The notes beneath the pieces are model-generated. The model was not told the origin of the DNA. It saw only the letters and a program-made list of their open reading frames with translations, and did not search any database. A stretch of DNA of 51,195 nucleotides. It comes from DATKUA01 sp965602675 (GTDB taxonomy: Bacteria; Acidobacteriota; DATKUA01). The stretch lies in the NCBI GenBank assembly GCA_965602675.1, contig CBFCZO010000016.1, forward strand, positions 1 to 51,195, written 5' to 3'. Of the stretch, positions 34,618 through 43,879 are shown in pieces. The translations under genes were made by a program, and so were the position numbers. Each line of letters opens with the position of its first letter. Positions within the stretch are counted from its first letter, which is position 1.

Positions 34618-35165
34618 GCCCATATCCCACTCCAATATCCTCGAGAAGCTCAGAGTTTCCCAAGGTTAAAATCGTAAACTACCTGTGACTATTCTGAAAA
34701 TTCCATTCTGATCAGGACGACCATCATCCAGTCCAAACCGAAACCTTTATGTATTAGTTCATCCCCATTTAAGAGTGATAACACAACCGAAGATCTCCTG
34801 AACAAAGTCTAATCCGAGACCAAACAAAGGACATCTTCCAGAGCAAAGAGGTGAACTTTTTACGAGTTGTACACAAATTGTCGAAGCGAATGGAAACGGT
34901 CTGAAAAAGGATCTCTGGATCAGGATCGGTACCGCATTCGAAAACAACGACGGCTCCATCAACATCAAGCTGAATGCCCTGCTATTAAGCGGCAAACATC
35001 CGCTTCGGGAGCCGAAGAGCAAGGAGAAATGAGCAGCGGGGGCCGACATCGGCCCTCTCTTTTGCTCTGTTTTGCCCAAACGAGGTGATCTTAGTGAGAA
35101 CCATAGAAAATGGAACAGTATATTGATCCAAGTCAAGCCTGGCATTACTGGATAAATCGCAAGAG
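34618..35165. other. Non-coding gap with gene debris
   Basis: About 550 bp with no intact gene. Between about 34844 and 35032 one frame without a start codon reads as the end of a small conserved protein (DLWIRIGTAFENNDGSINIK, then LNALLLSGK), ending in TGA at 35030-35032. The rest is unrecognised. Confidence 0.5.
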
Positions 35166-35396
35166 GGCGGCAGACGGCTAGACCCGCGCGAGAACGCCAA
35201 ATTTTTTTTCGGAAATCTCGGCGACTGGGTCCACGCCAACTACCCATACTCCGGCTGCGTGCTCTCTCTCGACGTGAAGAAATTTTTCATGGACGAATGG
35301 ACCGGCGAGCCTTCCCTGGAGATGGTCGCGGCAATCGGTGCCGCCCTCTCAGCAACAGTTCCTGTCATCCTCGCAGCGCTTGAGGATCTTTCCTGA
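35166..35396 (+). pseudogene. C-terminal fragment of a second N-formylglutamate amidohydrolase gene
   Basis: An open frame without a start encodes about 76 residues (RRLDPRENAKFFFGNLGDWV, then CVLSLDVKKFFMDEWTGE) that match the last 75 residues of the intact gene at 31493-32281 almost word for word up to WTGE, then diverge (PSLEMVAAIGAALS instead of the intact LHTEIFDQIRRALA). Upstream of 35166 the match stops abruptly. It is therefore the tail of a diverged paralogue, not a recent copy. The FlhF-N/TPR gene sits between the two copies. Confidence 0.85.
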
Positions 35397-35833
35397 TATC
35401 CGCCCGGGTCCTTGCCTGGAGTTTTTACTCCACGTGTAATTAATATTACATCAATCGTGGACGGCAGGCTTTAGCCTTCAATTGTGCATTCACTGCACGG
35501 GTGTGCGGAACGGGCGGGTGAAGGCGTGTGATCCCCAGCTGAGCATCAGCTCACAAGTCTCCTGCGTTAACATGGGACATCGCTGATCTTCCCCGAGATC
35601 GATTGCGTTGTCGGACATATTCACCCGCCCTGTTTTTTAGCTGGCCGGATGTAAATGAGAGCTTGGCCGTCGTTTTAAATGAATTGCTCGGGGAAAACTT
35701 GACACCCCACCAGAATGATTCAGGATTACGAACTGGAGGTTTCAAACAGTCAACTCCCGCTGCTGAAGTGGATTTCAAATAAAAATCGAGGGAGTCTGGC
35801 GTTCCGAAGTGAAAATCAGGTATTTAGACTGAA
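35397..35833. other. Non-coding gap
   Basis: No ORF with a ribosome site or recognisable product was seen in this 437-bp stretch. Confidence 0.5.
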
Positions 35834-35867
35834 AACGGCGCCCCCCCGAGGGTGGGGAGGCGCCGTT
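35834..35867 (-). terminator. Terminator of the TonB-dependent receptor gene
   Basis: AACGGCGCC (35834-35842) and GGCGCCGTT (35859-35867) form a 9-bp perfect stem with further pairing of the C/G runs inside. Read on the minus strand it ends in GTTTTC, 20 bp past the receptor stop. Confidence 0.75.
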
Positions 35868-35886
35868 CATTTACTAGCTAACGGTG

Positions 35887-38556
35887 CTAGAAACTGAAGC
35901 GCACACCGATCTGGAACCTGCGCGGCTGGACCAGGCTGGTCGGTTGCCCGAAGGTGTCGTAATCGAGCCTTCGCTGCAGCCAGTAAACCGAGCCGTCGTT
36001 GGTGAGGTTGTAGATATCGAGTAGAAGCGAGGCCCGGTAGCGATCGATACGGAATTCCTTTTCAACACGGATATCAGCGTTGAATTTGGGATCCATCGCC
36101 CGGCTGCCGCGCGGTTCGGCATTGATCGTGATCCTGCCCTGGTTGAGGCCGTAAAGGCGGATGGTGGGAGCATAGCGGAAGCCGCTCATGTAGGAGATGA
36201 TCGCGCTAACCGAGATGTCGTATGGGAATGTGTAGGTTCCGTTTAGCTTGAGGTTGTACGGCGTGTGGTAGACCAGCTTGCCATCGGAGTTGATCGCGTT
36301 GTTCGGATCGGTGTAGTGATCGAGGCCGGCGTTAACCGCGCCGGTGCTGGCGGTGCTCACGTTCTCGGCTGTCCCGCGCATATCTGACAGCGTCAGCGAA
36401 GCCTGCAACTGCCAGTTGTTGCTGTAGCGTTTGGTGGCCTTGAGGATCACGGCGTCGTACTTGGAAAACAACTCATCCTTCGGAGCGTTGGTGATCGTGT
36501 AATGAATGTCGCCGCCGACGTCGTTGTAGACCGAGTAGGTCTGGCCGTCGTCTCCGACAATGTCGACCATCTCGTACTGGATGCCGTCCTCGATGAACAC
36601 CGGGAAGTTCTCGTACTTGCGGTGAATGTAATCGGCGCTTACCACTATCCCTTCCATCAGCTCATGCTGGATGCCGAGAGTCAAGGCGTCGGCATAGTGG
36701 CCGCCCATGTTGGGATCGAGGGTGTAAACATCAAGCGAGGTGGGATCGTTGGGGTCGGCGCCCTCGGGCGTCGAGCGGTAAAGGACCCACTCGCCATCCC
36801 AGTAGTACTGATTGTAGTAAGTTAGATTGGGGACGAACTCCTCAAGCATGTAGGCCATCATGCCTTCGTAATACCGACCCCAGGAGCCGCGCAGAAGAGT
36901 GTGACCTTCGTTGTCGAGCTTATATGTGAAGCCGATGCGCGGTGCGATATTGTCGAAGGTGTGTACGCCGCCTGGTCCGGATAACACCTGGCCGTCAGGC
37001 CTCTCCTGATCGGGGATGAAGAATGTGGGCCTGTCGTAACGCAGACCGATGTTGAGCAGCAGCCTGTCTGAGAGGTTCCAGCCGTCGGTGATGAAGAAGG
37101 TCCACGTCTTGACCTGCGTCTTGGTGTACCAGTCGGGCTCCCAGGCTTCGCGGTAATCCCAATCGCCGTTGTAGATCTCCATGTAATCCCACTGGTCGTT
37201 CTCGATTCCCTGGCCGCGGGTCCACTCAAGGCCCATCTTGATCTCGTGGTCGCCGCCGAGGTCATCGAGGTAGCGGGTATAATGGCTCTGGGCTGAGAGG
37301 CGCTGGCGATCGGAGCGGTAGTCGTATCCGGAACCGCCGTAGTACCAATTCTGATCGTAGTCGTAGATCTGGGCACCATCGCCGTTGTTGTAGAGGGCGA
37401 AGTAGCCGTTGAAGCCGTTGAATCTCAATTCAATGAGGTTGAAATCGTCAATCACCCAGGCGTAGTGGAACGAGAAACTGTTGCTGGGGCCGTCCTGGTC
37501 GACTGTGGCCTCGGGAGCCACGTTGTAGCCCGCGCCGCGGCCTGAGCGCATATAGTTGTCGTAGTGATACGTGCCCCAGGCGTTCATGTTGCTGGCGAAG
37601 GCGGTAGAGAACTTCCACATGCTGTTGCGGTACTCGTAGGTGAGCTCTTGCTCACGCAACAGGCTCATTGTCTTGCGCCAGCCCACATTACCGAAGAACC
37701 ACAAGGAGTCTTTCTTGATCGGCCCGCCGAAGAATCCCGTGAAATCATTGTTGCCCGCTTCGCGAGTCATGTCTTCGCGCAATTCTTCGTCGTCCGTATT
37801 CCAGGTGATGAAGCTGTCGTTGAAGTAATAGTAGGCAATTCCGCCCGTGAAATCGTTACCGCCGCTCTTGGTCACCATGTTTAACGATGCGCCGGTGAAG
37901 TTGCCCACGTCGGCTGTGGCCCCGGCGATGGGCAGAACCTCCATCTCTTCGATCGATTCGATGTTGATGAACGTCCAGGGCGTGTGCGTACCCGGGTCGG
38001 AGACATCAATGCCGTCGAGCATGTAGGCGTTGGATCTCTCGGTTCCTCCCATCGTGCTGCCGTACTCGCCGTCAACGTTACCGGCGGCTACGGTCATCGC
38101 GGTGTAGGGGAAACGCGGCATCGGGAGTTTGGAAAGAATATCTTGCGTGAAACTCTCGCTGACCGAAGTGCTCTTGACATCGATAAGCGGTGCTTCTCCG
38201 GTAATCGCAATGACCTGCTCGAAGGCCCCGACGCTGAGCACAGGTGTGATAGTAACTGTAGCGCCGATATTGATTACGATACCGGTTTGCTCATAGGTCT
38301 GGTACTGCTCGGCGGTAACCTTGATGTTGTAGGAGCCGACTGGTAGAAGCTGGAACCTGAAACGGCCCTTCTCTTCGGTGACCGACGTAAGTTTTCCGGC
38401 AACGATTGCTTTGCCCGTCAGCTCTACGGTTGCGCCCGCAACGGCTTTGCCGTCCTCGGTTACCACCCGGCCTTCTATGCGGCCGAGCTGCTCCTGCGCA
38501 GCTACCGGAAGAGTGATGAATAAGACACAGAGGAATAACAAAAGAGTTTGTTTCAT
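35887..38556 (-). CDS. TonB-dependent outer-membrane receptor with carboxypeptidase-regulatory-like domain
   Basis: From the ATG at 38556 (GGGGGTG upstream) it is an 889-residue protein with a signal peptide (KQTLLLFLCVLFITLPVAAQ). Residues about 23-105 form a carboxypeptidase-regulatory-like beta domain (GRIEGRVVTEDGKAVAGATV). A plug domain follows (SESFTQDILSKLPM, AYMLDGIDVSDPG, GNFTGASLNMVTKSGGNDFT), then a beta-barrel rich in Tyr/Trp/Asn ending in the outer-membrane sorting Phe (RFQIGVRFSF). No TonB box is obvious. This architecture is typical of Acidobacteria-like and Bacteroidetes-like receptors that import oligomers such as peptides or glycans. No SusD-like partner is adjacent. Confidence 0.94.
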   Translation of the reverse strand: MKQTLLLFLCVLFITLPVAAQEQLGRIEGRVVTEDGKAVAGATVELTGKAIVAGKLTSVTEEKGRFRFQLLPVGSYNIKVTAEQYQTYEQTGIVINIGATVTITPVLSVGAFEQVIAITGEAPLIDVKSTSVSESFTQDILSKLPMPRFPYTAMTVAAGNVDGEYGSTMGGTERSNAYMLDGIDVSDPGTHTPWTFINIESIEEMEVLPIAGATADVGNFTGASLNMVTKSGGNDFTGGIAYYYFNDSFITWNTDDEELREDMTREAGNNDFTGFFGGPIKKDSLWFFGNVGWRKTMSLLREQELTYEYRNSMWKFSTAFASNMNAWGTYHYDNYMRSGRGAGYNVAPEATVDQDGPSNSFSFHYAWVIDDFNLIELRFNGFNGYFALYNNGDGAQIYDYDQNWYYGGSGYDYRSDRQRLSAQSHYTRYLDDLGGDHEIKMGLEWTRGQGIENDQWDYMEIYNGDWDYREAWEPDWYTKTQVKTWTFFITDGWNLSDRLLLNIGLRYDRPTFFIPDQERPDGQVLSGPGGVHTFDNIAPRIGFTYKLDNEGHTLLRGSWGRYYEGMMAYMLEEFVPNLTYYNQYYWDGEWVLYRSTPEGADPNDPTSLDVYTLDPNMGGHYADALTLGIQHELMEGIVVSADYIHRKYENFPVFIEDGIQYEMVDIVGDDGQTYSVYNDVGGDIHYTITNAPKDELFSKYDAVILKATKRYSNNWQLQASLTLSDMRGTAENVSTASTGAVNAGLDHYTDPNNAINSDGKLVYHTPYNLKLNGTYTFPYDISVSAIISYMSGFRYAPTIRLYGLNQGRITINAEPRGSRAMDPKFNADIRVEKEFRIDRYRASLLLDIYNLTNDGSVYWLQRRLDYDTFGQPTSLVQPRRFQIGVRFSF

Positions 38557-38905
38557 ACGGCACCCCCAAGCTTGGTCTGATTCTGAACACGCAAACCGCA
38601 AGCCAAGTGTATTGCTTAATTAGAGAACACAAAATGTAGTTAAATACGCCAGAAACGACGAGAAAATGCGGGGATGGGCGCGCATCGAATCCAACATTAT
38701 GGATCGTTATACAAACTTATGGATTTTTGCCATGATCTTTCGAACGATATTTTGCACTGTGATTGGTTAAGTGGAATGATCTTTCAAGGTGCCGGATCGT
38801 CTGGCAATGAAGCTTAGGCATGTGTAGAATGTCCAAGAAATATCTCACCCTGCGCTCGGCACCATTAGAATTCTTCGTTCCATACAATAATTCTCGAGGA
38901 GAAGC
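38557..38905. promoter_or_regulatory. 349-bp divergent control region with paired direct repeats
   Basis: Lies between the starts of the receptor (minus) and the isomerase-like gene (plus). TTATGGAT is repeated at 38697-38704 and 38717-38724, exactly 20 bp apart (two helical turns). ATGATCTTTC is repeated at 38732-38741 and 38776-38785. No ORF is present. Confidence 0.45.
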
Positions 38906-39916
38906 ATGCTGTTCAGGACAGGAATCGATAATTACGGGTTGTTTCCATTGGGCCTGGAGCCGATCGAGGTCTTGCAGTGGGCGCGGGAGAACGGTGCCGA
39001 GGGTGTGCAGTTCTCCGGTCTCGCCCCGGAACACACGGCAAAGATCGATACGGCCTGTCTTAAAGACCTTCGCCAGTACGCAGAGTGCGAAAATCTCTAC
39101 CTCGAATGGGGTGGGGGGCAGCACATTCCGCGCGACATGACAACTTGGGCCAAGAGGGATATCGCCGCCTGCAACCGCAAAGCTGTTGAGGAAGCGGCGG
39201 TGCTTGGGACACGTGTGGTACGATCCTGTTCCGGCGGATTGATGCGCTGGGATCCGAGCAGCCCGCCGACGAAGACCTTGCTGAAGGAGACAGCGGAGTT
39301 TCTGCGATCCCAGCAGCAAATGCTACGCGATTCCAACGTAATCCTGGCGATCGAGACACATTTCGAATTCACTACCTTCGAACTCCTGCAAGTCTTCGAC
39401 ATGTGCGAAGTTGAGCCGGGAGATTGCTTGGGAATCTGCCTCGACACGATGAACCTGCTCACGATGCTGGAAGATCCCGTGGTGGCTACAGAAAGGGTTT
39501 TGACATGGGTAGTCTCGACTCATGTAAAAGATGGTGGAATCAGGCAAACGCCGGATGGTTTCGAGACATTCCCTACGGGTATCGGCCAGGGTGTTATTAA
39601 TCTAACGCAAATTATCAGGAGGCTGGCGAATCCGGGGTTTCCGCTGAATCTTTCGATTGAGGATCACGGCGGTTCCTTCTCGCTTCCCATTTTCAATCAG
39701 GATTTCTATTCCGAGTTTCCTGATCTCACAGGAGAGGAACTAGCCGGTCTGATTCAGCTCTCCCAGAAAGTCGGCTCCCACGCCGAGACCGGCCACTGCG
39801 CTGAAACCCCGCACGATGAGTGGCCGGATGTCTGCGAAGAGCGAATGAAGCAGAATATCCGGGCGTTGAAGGAAATCGTCGCGGGACTGGGCGAAACGGA
39901 TACGGAGGCCGTCTAA
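38906..39916 (+). CDS. Sugar-phosphate isomerase/epimerase-like TIM-barrel protein
   Basis: A 336-residue protein of the xylose-isomerase-like TIM-barrel group (GAEGVQFSGLAPEH, VILAIETHFEFTTFELLQVF, LGICLDTMNLL, VSTHVKDGG, NLSIEDHGG). The Glu/Asp/His residues in AIETHFE, ICLDTMN, THVKD and SIEDHG form the usual divalent-metal site. GAGGAG precedes the ATG by 5 bases. The broken Old Yellow Enzyme gene begins 2 bp after its stop, so the two were probably an operon acting on one small-molecule pathway. Substrate unknown. Confidence 0.87.
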   Translation: MLFRTGIDNYGLFPLGLEPIEVLQWARENGAEGVQFSGLAPEHTAKIDTACLKDLRQYAECENLYLEWGGGQHIPRDMTTWAKRDIAACNRKAVEEAAVLGTRVVRSCSGGLMRWDPSSPPTKTLLKETAEFLRSQQQMLRDSNVILAIETHFEFTTFELLQVFDMCEVEPGDCLGICLDTMNLLTMLEDPVVATERVLTWVVSTHVKDGGIRQTPDGFETFPTGIGQGVINLTQIIRRLANPGFPLNLSIEDHGGSFSLPIFNQDFYSEFPDLTGEELAGLIQLSQKVGSHAETGHCAETPHDEWPDVCEERMKQNIRALKEIVAGLGETDTEAV

Positions 39917-39918
39917 TC

Positions 39919-40178
39919 GTGGCTGAGCACGAGAGGTTTTCTTTCGACTCGTCCGCGCAGCTGATGCTGAGTGAGGGTAATGTCGGTCACTTCAGGGAAT
40001 TAGTCGTCCTTACACGGGACAACGCCCGTAGGACTATCGGCCCCTACCACGATCTGGTACTGGTTCTGCAGTTGACCCATTCCGGCCGATAAAGCAGGCC
40101 GGGGCGGAGCAGCGCCCGTATCGGTCGTGAAGAAAGAATACCTCGATATATCGGAACTCTGGGCCAGGATACTCGGCG
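39919..40178 (+). pseudogene. Broken NADH:flavin oxidoreductase (Old Yellow Enzyme) gene
   Basis: From GTG 39919 the frame reads AEHERFSFDSSAQL and then jumps to MLSEGNVGHFRELVVLTR, leaving out the part expected to hold the first barrel strands (roughly 80-90 residues). It continues to VLVLQLTHSGR, the OYE-family substrate strand, where the next codon is TAA in place of the Tyr codon of HSGRYSRP. Past the stop, SRPG continues in frame and then shifts by one base (GAAPVSVVKKEYLDISELWA). Deletion, nonsense change and frameshift together show a decayed gene. The expression of the truncated 58-residue N-terminal piece is possible but not supported. Confidence 0.75.
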
Positions 40179-40266
40179 ACGATCGAGTTTGTTCTGGATG
40201 AAACCGGCAAGGTGGTCAAGCTGATCGCCCACACGCCCAACGGTGATTTCGAGTTCGAGCGCAAGC
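40179..40266 (+). pseudogene. Fragment of a serine-hydrolase C-terminal domain, homologous to 24931-25017
   Basis: One frame encodes TIEFVLDETGKVVKLIAHTP and then NGDFEFERK, closely matching the C-terminus coded at 24931-25017 (TIEFVRDDKGKVIKLIAHTP, then KRDFEFERK), with long stretches of identical bases. No start or upstream domain is left. It directly abuts the OYE remnant, so a deletion probably removed everything between two genes. Confidence 0.7.
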
Positions 40267-40557
40267 AGGCAAACCCTCTCTCAAGATCAGGATCAGAACC
40301 ACATGGCCGCGGCGTTGGGGGCACCTCGGCCTCGGCTTTTCCCCGGTTCGGCGGGAAGCTGATTTGGGGCGTGAAGAAGCCGGGCTCTATTCTAGGAGAA
40401 AACAGATACTTATTGCAGGCCGATCTCGGTGGTAGTCTGTGAATAAGAGAACCTTTCCTGGCTCCTCAATGGTTTTACCTTGGCGTAGCGTTTTGGTTTG
40501 TAGCCGCCGGGCCGGCTTTCGCTGCTGTTAATGAGCAACCTCCGTAGGAGCCGGGAA
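40267..40557. other. Non-coding gap after gene debris
   Basis: About 290 bp without a recognisable gene, promoter or strong hairpin. Confidence 0.5.
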
Positions 40558-41073
40558 TCAGAAGACAATTAACAAATTCTCGCCCTCAATCTTCTCTCTT
40601 TCCAGACCATTTCTATCTAAGTAACTATCAAGCTCGACGCCCAGGAAGGGATCAGGCTCTCCGACAGCTTTTTCGAAGACAATGGTTTTCAATCCCTCTC
40701 CGGAATCCACGGTGGCGATGTAACCCGCGATCCGCCAGTTTAAGCCGTCGTCGCGCAAAGGTAACAAATATGCGATGCTGATAATCCGGGGCGGATCGTT
40801 TATGCCTTCTATAAAGATGACGTTGACGCCGTCGCCTTCGCGGCGATACTCAGCGATCTCTATCCGGCTTTTGCCGGTCTTCTGCGGATCGAAGCCGCGG
40901 GGCCTGAGTATTTCTTCTAATTTCTGTTTGTTTGCCTCCAGCCAGGCCTTCTGAACTTGAGGACCAAACGAATCAGCAAGGTTGTTACCGGGTTCCGAAG
41001 AGTCGCCACAACCGGATAATAATGAAGTCACTACAAATATGCAGAGTAGTAAATAGATCAAATTTTTTAACAT
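40558..41073 (-). CDS. Small lipoprotein of unknown function
   Basis: From the ATG at 41073 (GAGG six bases upstream) a 171-residue protein with a lipoprotein signal peptide: LKNLIYLLLCIFVVTSLLSGC, where the Cys after LLSG is the lipidation site. The mature part is charged and mixed alpha/beta (SRIEIAEYRREGDGVNVIFI, RIISIAYLLPLR, LKTIVFEKAVGEPDPFLGVE) and ends in Phe. No family was recognised and no catalytic motif stands out. It is isolated: debris lies on one side and a 463-bp gap on the other. Confidence 0.8.
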   Translation of the reverse strand: MLKNLIYLLLCIFVVTSLLSGCGDSSEPGNNLADSFGPQVQKAWLEANKQKLEEILRPRGFDPQKTGKSRIEIAEYRREGDGVNVIFIEGINDPPRIISIAYLLPLRDDGLNWRIAGYIATVDSGEGLKTIVFEKAVGEPDPFLGVELDSYLDRNGLEREKIEGENLLIVF

Positions 41074-41536
41074 CAAACACCTCATTCATAAGAGAGTGTT
41101 ACAAGACTCCGTCCTAGGTTGTTCTTAGATGATGGATCCTACCCGTCGGGGATGAAATAGTTTTGTATAACAGGTTGATAATAAATGAGGTCAGGAATGT
41201 TCGCAAGCGCGTCCGTGTTTGCGGCGGTCCATCTTCGACAGCACACTGCGGAGTGGATAGGGCTGCTCGAAACTGCCGGACTATTGGTCTAAATGTAATA
41301 TTAGCTGCATCAATCGGGTTCGGACGCAGCTATTCTCCGAGGCGTGCAGTTTTCATGTTTGGCGCCAAAGCAGGCGGAAAACGTCGAGACCGCTTATCTT
41401 GAAGGACGTGCGCCGCTGCGCCGAATCCGAAGGGCTCTATCCCGGTTCAATCGGATCACTTTTTCGAAGACGAACTGGAGCTTATAATAACCTCGCCGAC
41501 TCAGCAAGAAACTGCGGTTGATGAAGGAGGCTTGGT
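41074..41536. other. 463-bp gap, possibly with gene debris
   Basis: No intact gene. A short frame near 41185-41292 reads HLRQHTAEWIGLLETAGLLV before a stop, which resembles a segment of CaiB-type CoA transferases, but it is too short to call. Nothing else was recognised. Confidence 0.4.
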
Positions 41537-42682
41537 TTGATTTACAGGAAATTGGGCAATACAGGGGAGAGACTTTCGATTCTCGGCTTCGGATGCATGC
41601 GCCTGCCGACGATCGGCGGCGACGAAGCCCGCATCGACGAAAAAGCGGCGACGGCGCTTCTGCACGAGGCGATCGACCGCGGCGTCAACTTTGTCGACAC
41701 CGCCTATCCGTATCATCACGGCAACAGCGAATTGTGGCTGGCGAAGGCCCTGAGGGACGGCCACCGCGACAGAGTTGTCCTTTCGACCAAGCTGCCGTCG
41801 TGGAAGATCGAGAATCACAGGGATTTCGCTCGCTACCTGGATGAGCAATCGGAGCGCTTGGCTACCGACAGGATCGATATCTACCTGGTCCATTCCCTCA
41901 AGAAATCCTGGTGGGAGAAGGTGCGCGACTTGGGCGTGATTGACTTCCTGGAGGGCGCGAAGCGTGACGGCAGGATTCGCTTCGCGGGCTTCTCCTTCCA
42001 CGACGAGTTCGCGGTGTTCAAGGACATCGTCGATACCCATCACTGGGACTGCTGCCTGATGCAATATAACTACATGGACGAGGAAAACCAGGCCGGTACC
42101 CAAGGCTTGCGCTACGCCTCCGAACGGGGCTTGGGAGTGCTGGTGATGGAACCGTTACACGGCGGCAGCCTGGCGGGACCGATGCCGGATGACATTCGTG
42201 AATTGTGGCGAAACGCCGGGGGCTCGTTGACGCCGGCCCAGTGGGCGCTGCGCTGGGTTTGGAATCACCGGGTGGTCGTTTCGGCGCTCAGCGGCATGAA
42301 CGCGATGGAGCAACTGGAGGAGAACCTTGCGGCGGCCGAGGGGGCGGAGCCGGACTCGCTGTCGGCCGAAGACCTCGCTCTGATCGAAAGCGTCCGGGAG
42401 AAATTTATAGAGCGCCAGGAAATCCCTTGTACAGCCTGTGACTACTGCATGCCCTGCCCGCAAGGTGTGGCCATTCCTCAGATCTTCTCCATCTACAACA
42501 CCCTCAAGATCCTCGGCGGGAAGGCGGATGCTTTCTACTACTACAACTACTCTCTGGAGCCGGGGGAACGCGCCGACAACTGCATCGAGTGCGGCGAATG
42601 CGAGGAGAAGTGTCCGCAGAATATTAAAATCATCGACCGGTTGAAGGAGATTCACCGGGAGTTGCATAAAGAGAAACCGTGA
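41537..42682 (+). CDS. Aldo/keto reductase with C-terminal twin iron-sulfur cluster domain
   Basis: A 381-residue protein. The aldo/keto reductase barrel shows the catalytic tetrad Asp54, Tyr57 (DTAYPYHHG), Lys85 (LSTKLPSW) and His119 (YLVHSLK). The C-terminal part adds two cysteine sets, CTACDYCMPCPQG and CIECGECEEKCPQ, which fit two [4Fe-4S] clusters. The start is TTG at 41537 with a strong AAGGAGG seven bases upstream, so the rare start codon is well supported. This class is widespread in anaerobes and probably links NAD(P)H or ferredoxin electrons to an unknown carbonyl substrate. It converges with the lipoprotein gene at 42700. Confidence 0.92.
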   Translation: MIYRKLGNTGERLSILGFGCMRLPTIGGDEARIDEKAATALLHEAIDRGVNFVDTAYPYHHGNSELWLAKALRDGHRDRVVLSTKLPSWKIENHRDFARYLDEQSERLATDRIDIYLVHSLKKSWWEKVRDLGVIDFLEGAKRDGRIRFAGFSFHDEFAVFKDIVDTHHWDCCLMQYNYMDEENQAGTQGLRYASERGLGVLVMEPLHGGSLAGPMPDDIRELWRNAGGSLTPAQWALRWVWNHRVVVSALSGMNAMEQLEENLAAAEGAEPDSLSAEDLALIESVREKFIERQEIPCTACDYCMPCPQGVAIPQIFSIYNTLKILGGKADAFYYYNYSLEPGERADNCIECGECEEKCPQNIKIIDRLKEIHRELHKEKP

Positions 42683-42699
42683 TTCAGCGTCCACTCGCT

Positions 42700-43578
42700 T
42701 TACCGCGGGCTGGTGTTCCACATATCCAGGGCGATCTTCATAGAGCCGTCCGGCTGGGGCTTCCACATCACGAGATATTTGCCGATCTCGGTTGTGGCGC
42801 GACGCCCGCGTGGCTGAGTCGTCATTTCATACCTGCCGATCTCGCAAATGAACTCGCCTGCGTCGAAGATCTCAGTCGTGGTCAGCACAAAGCCCTTAAC
42901 GCCTTGGTTGACCATGCCTTGTACTGCCGCCTTGATTAAATCGGTTCCCTTGAGTATCTCGCTGTTAGGTGGCAAAAACGTCGCATCCTGGGTGTATAGG
43001 GCTGTGATTGCGTCAATCTCTCCGGCAGCCACGGCCTCAGAGAACGCGGCGTTGTTGTCTTCTATCGTAGCGCGATACCCGGCCAGCGCTGCTTCGCCCG
43101 CCCGGGGATAGGAATAGTGCATCAGCGCGATCATCCACTTGTCCTCGCGCTTCTCGAGCACAGCGGTGCATTCCAGATCACTGAAGATCTGCGATCCCTG
43201 GAACTCGTATTCTTCTGCGATCAGCGTCGAGCACCAGGCCGCGTCTCCAAGGGGCGAGATACGCACCTTGTGATCCTTTATCACGTAATTGTTGAACTTG
43301 AAGGTCTCGTCGCTGAAATACTGCTCCACATGCGCTTTGTAGGCTTCCCAGCTGTAGTAATTCTCTCCCGACATTGGGGTGACAAACGTCACTTCGGGAT
43401 CTCCCGCCACCTCGGCCAGTTTCTCTATCGATTTTTCTTTCACCGCGGTGAAATAGTTTTCCATCACGGTTTTGACGGCAAATGTCTCCACAGAGACATC
43501 AACCTCCTGCTGGCACGAGGTACAGAGCAGCATTACCAACAGCAAACATGTTAATAGAATGGATACCGGTGATTTCAT
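42700..43578 (-). CDS. Lipoprotein with two SnoaL/DUF4440-like (NTF2-fold) domains
   Basis: A 292-residue protein with a lipoprotein signal (ILLTCLLLVMLLCTSC, lipid-Cys near residue 22). Two NTF2-like domains follow. The first is about residues 35-150 (VMENYFTAVKEKSIEKLAEV, WEAYKAHVEQYFSDE, DKWMIALMHYSYP); the second is about 165-290 (NNAAFSEAVAAGEIDAITAL, YTQDATFLPPNSEILKG, DGSMKIALDMWNTS). The DUF4440-type phrase is clear in the second. Such domains bind small hydrophobic ligands or catalyse simple reactions; no function can be assigned. It is a single gene with its own control region. Confidence 0.85.
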   Translation of the reverse strand: MKSPVSILLTCLLLVMLLCTSCQQEVDVSVETFAVKTVMENYFTAVKEKSIEKLAEVAGDPEVTFVTPMSGENYYSWEAYKAHVEQYFSDETFKFNNYVIKDHKVRISPLGDAAWCSTLIAEEYEFQGSQIFSDLECTAVLEKREDKWMIALMHYSYPRAGEAALAGYRATIEDNNAAFSEAVAAGEIDAITALYTQDATFLPPNSEILKGTDLIKAAVQGMVNQGVKGFVLTTTEIFDAGEFICEIGRYEMTTQPRGRRATTEIGKYLVMWKPQPDGSMKIALDMWNTSPR

Positions 43579-43879
43579 GGCAACCTCCCTGTTCCAGATG
43601 TTCAGTTACGAGCCCGCGGGAGACAGAAGTTTCGCAAAAGCGATGTTGGGCTCGCGGTTGTTTGCGGGCGTGTTTAGAGACAATATAAATAGTGAATATA
43701 AAACAAGTCAACCATGCGGCGCATGTTTATTTGTAAAGTTATTACACCCATGGTCCCTCATCAGTCTGGAGCGTGGAATAACGGCTGACGCATGGATTTG
43801 CGTGTCGTCTGTCGCTATTAGACAATGCGGTTCCGATCAGAACTGAAGTTTGTAAACAAAAAGGATTTAGGTGAGAAAC
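43579..43879. other. 301-bp divergent gap
   Basis: Non-coding, AT-rich in the middle; promoters for the flanking divergent genes should lie here but no consensus pair stands out. Confidence 0.5.

Noticed and set aside
34759..35247. 162-codon minus-strand frame over the FGase remnant
   Set aside because: It is the antisense of the FGase fragment and of non-coding sequence; no family features.
41185..41292. Short frame resembling a CaiB-type CoA-transferase segment
   Set aside because: Only about 20 residues are suggestive; too little to call even a pseudogene.
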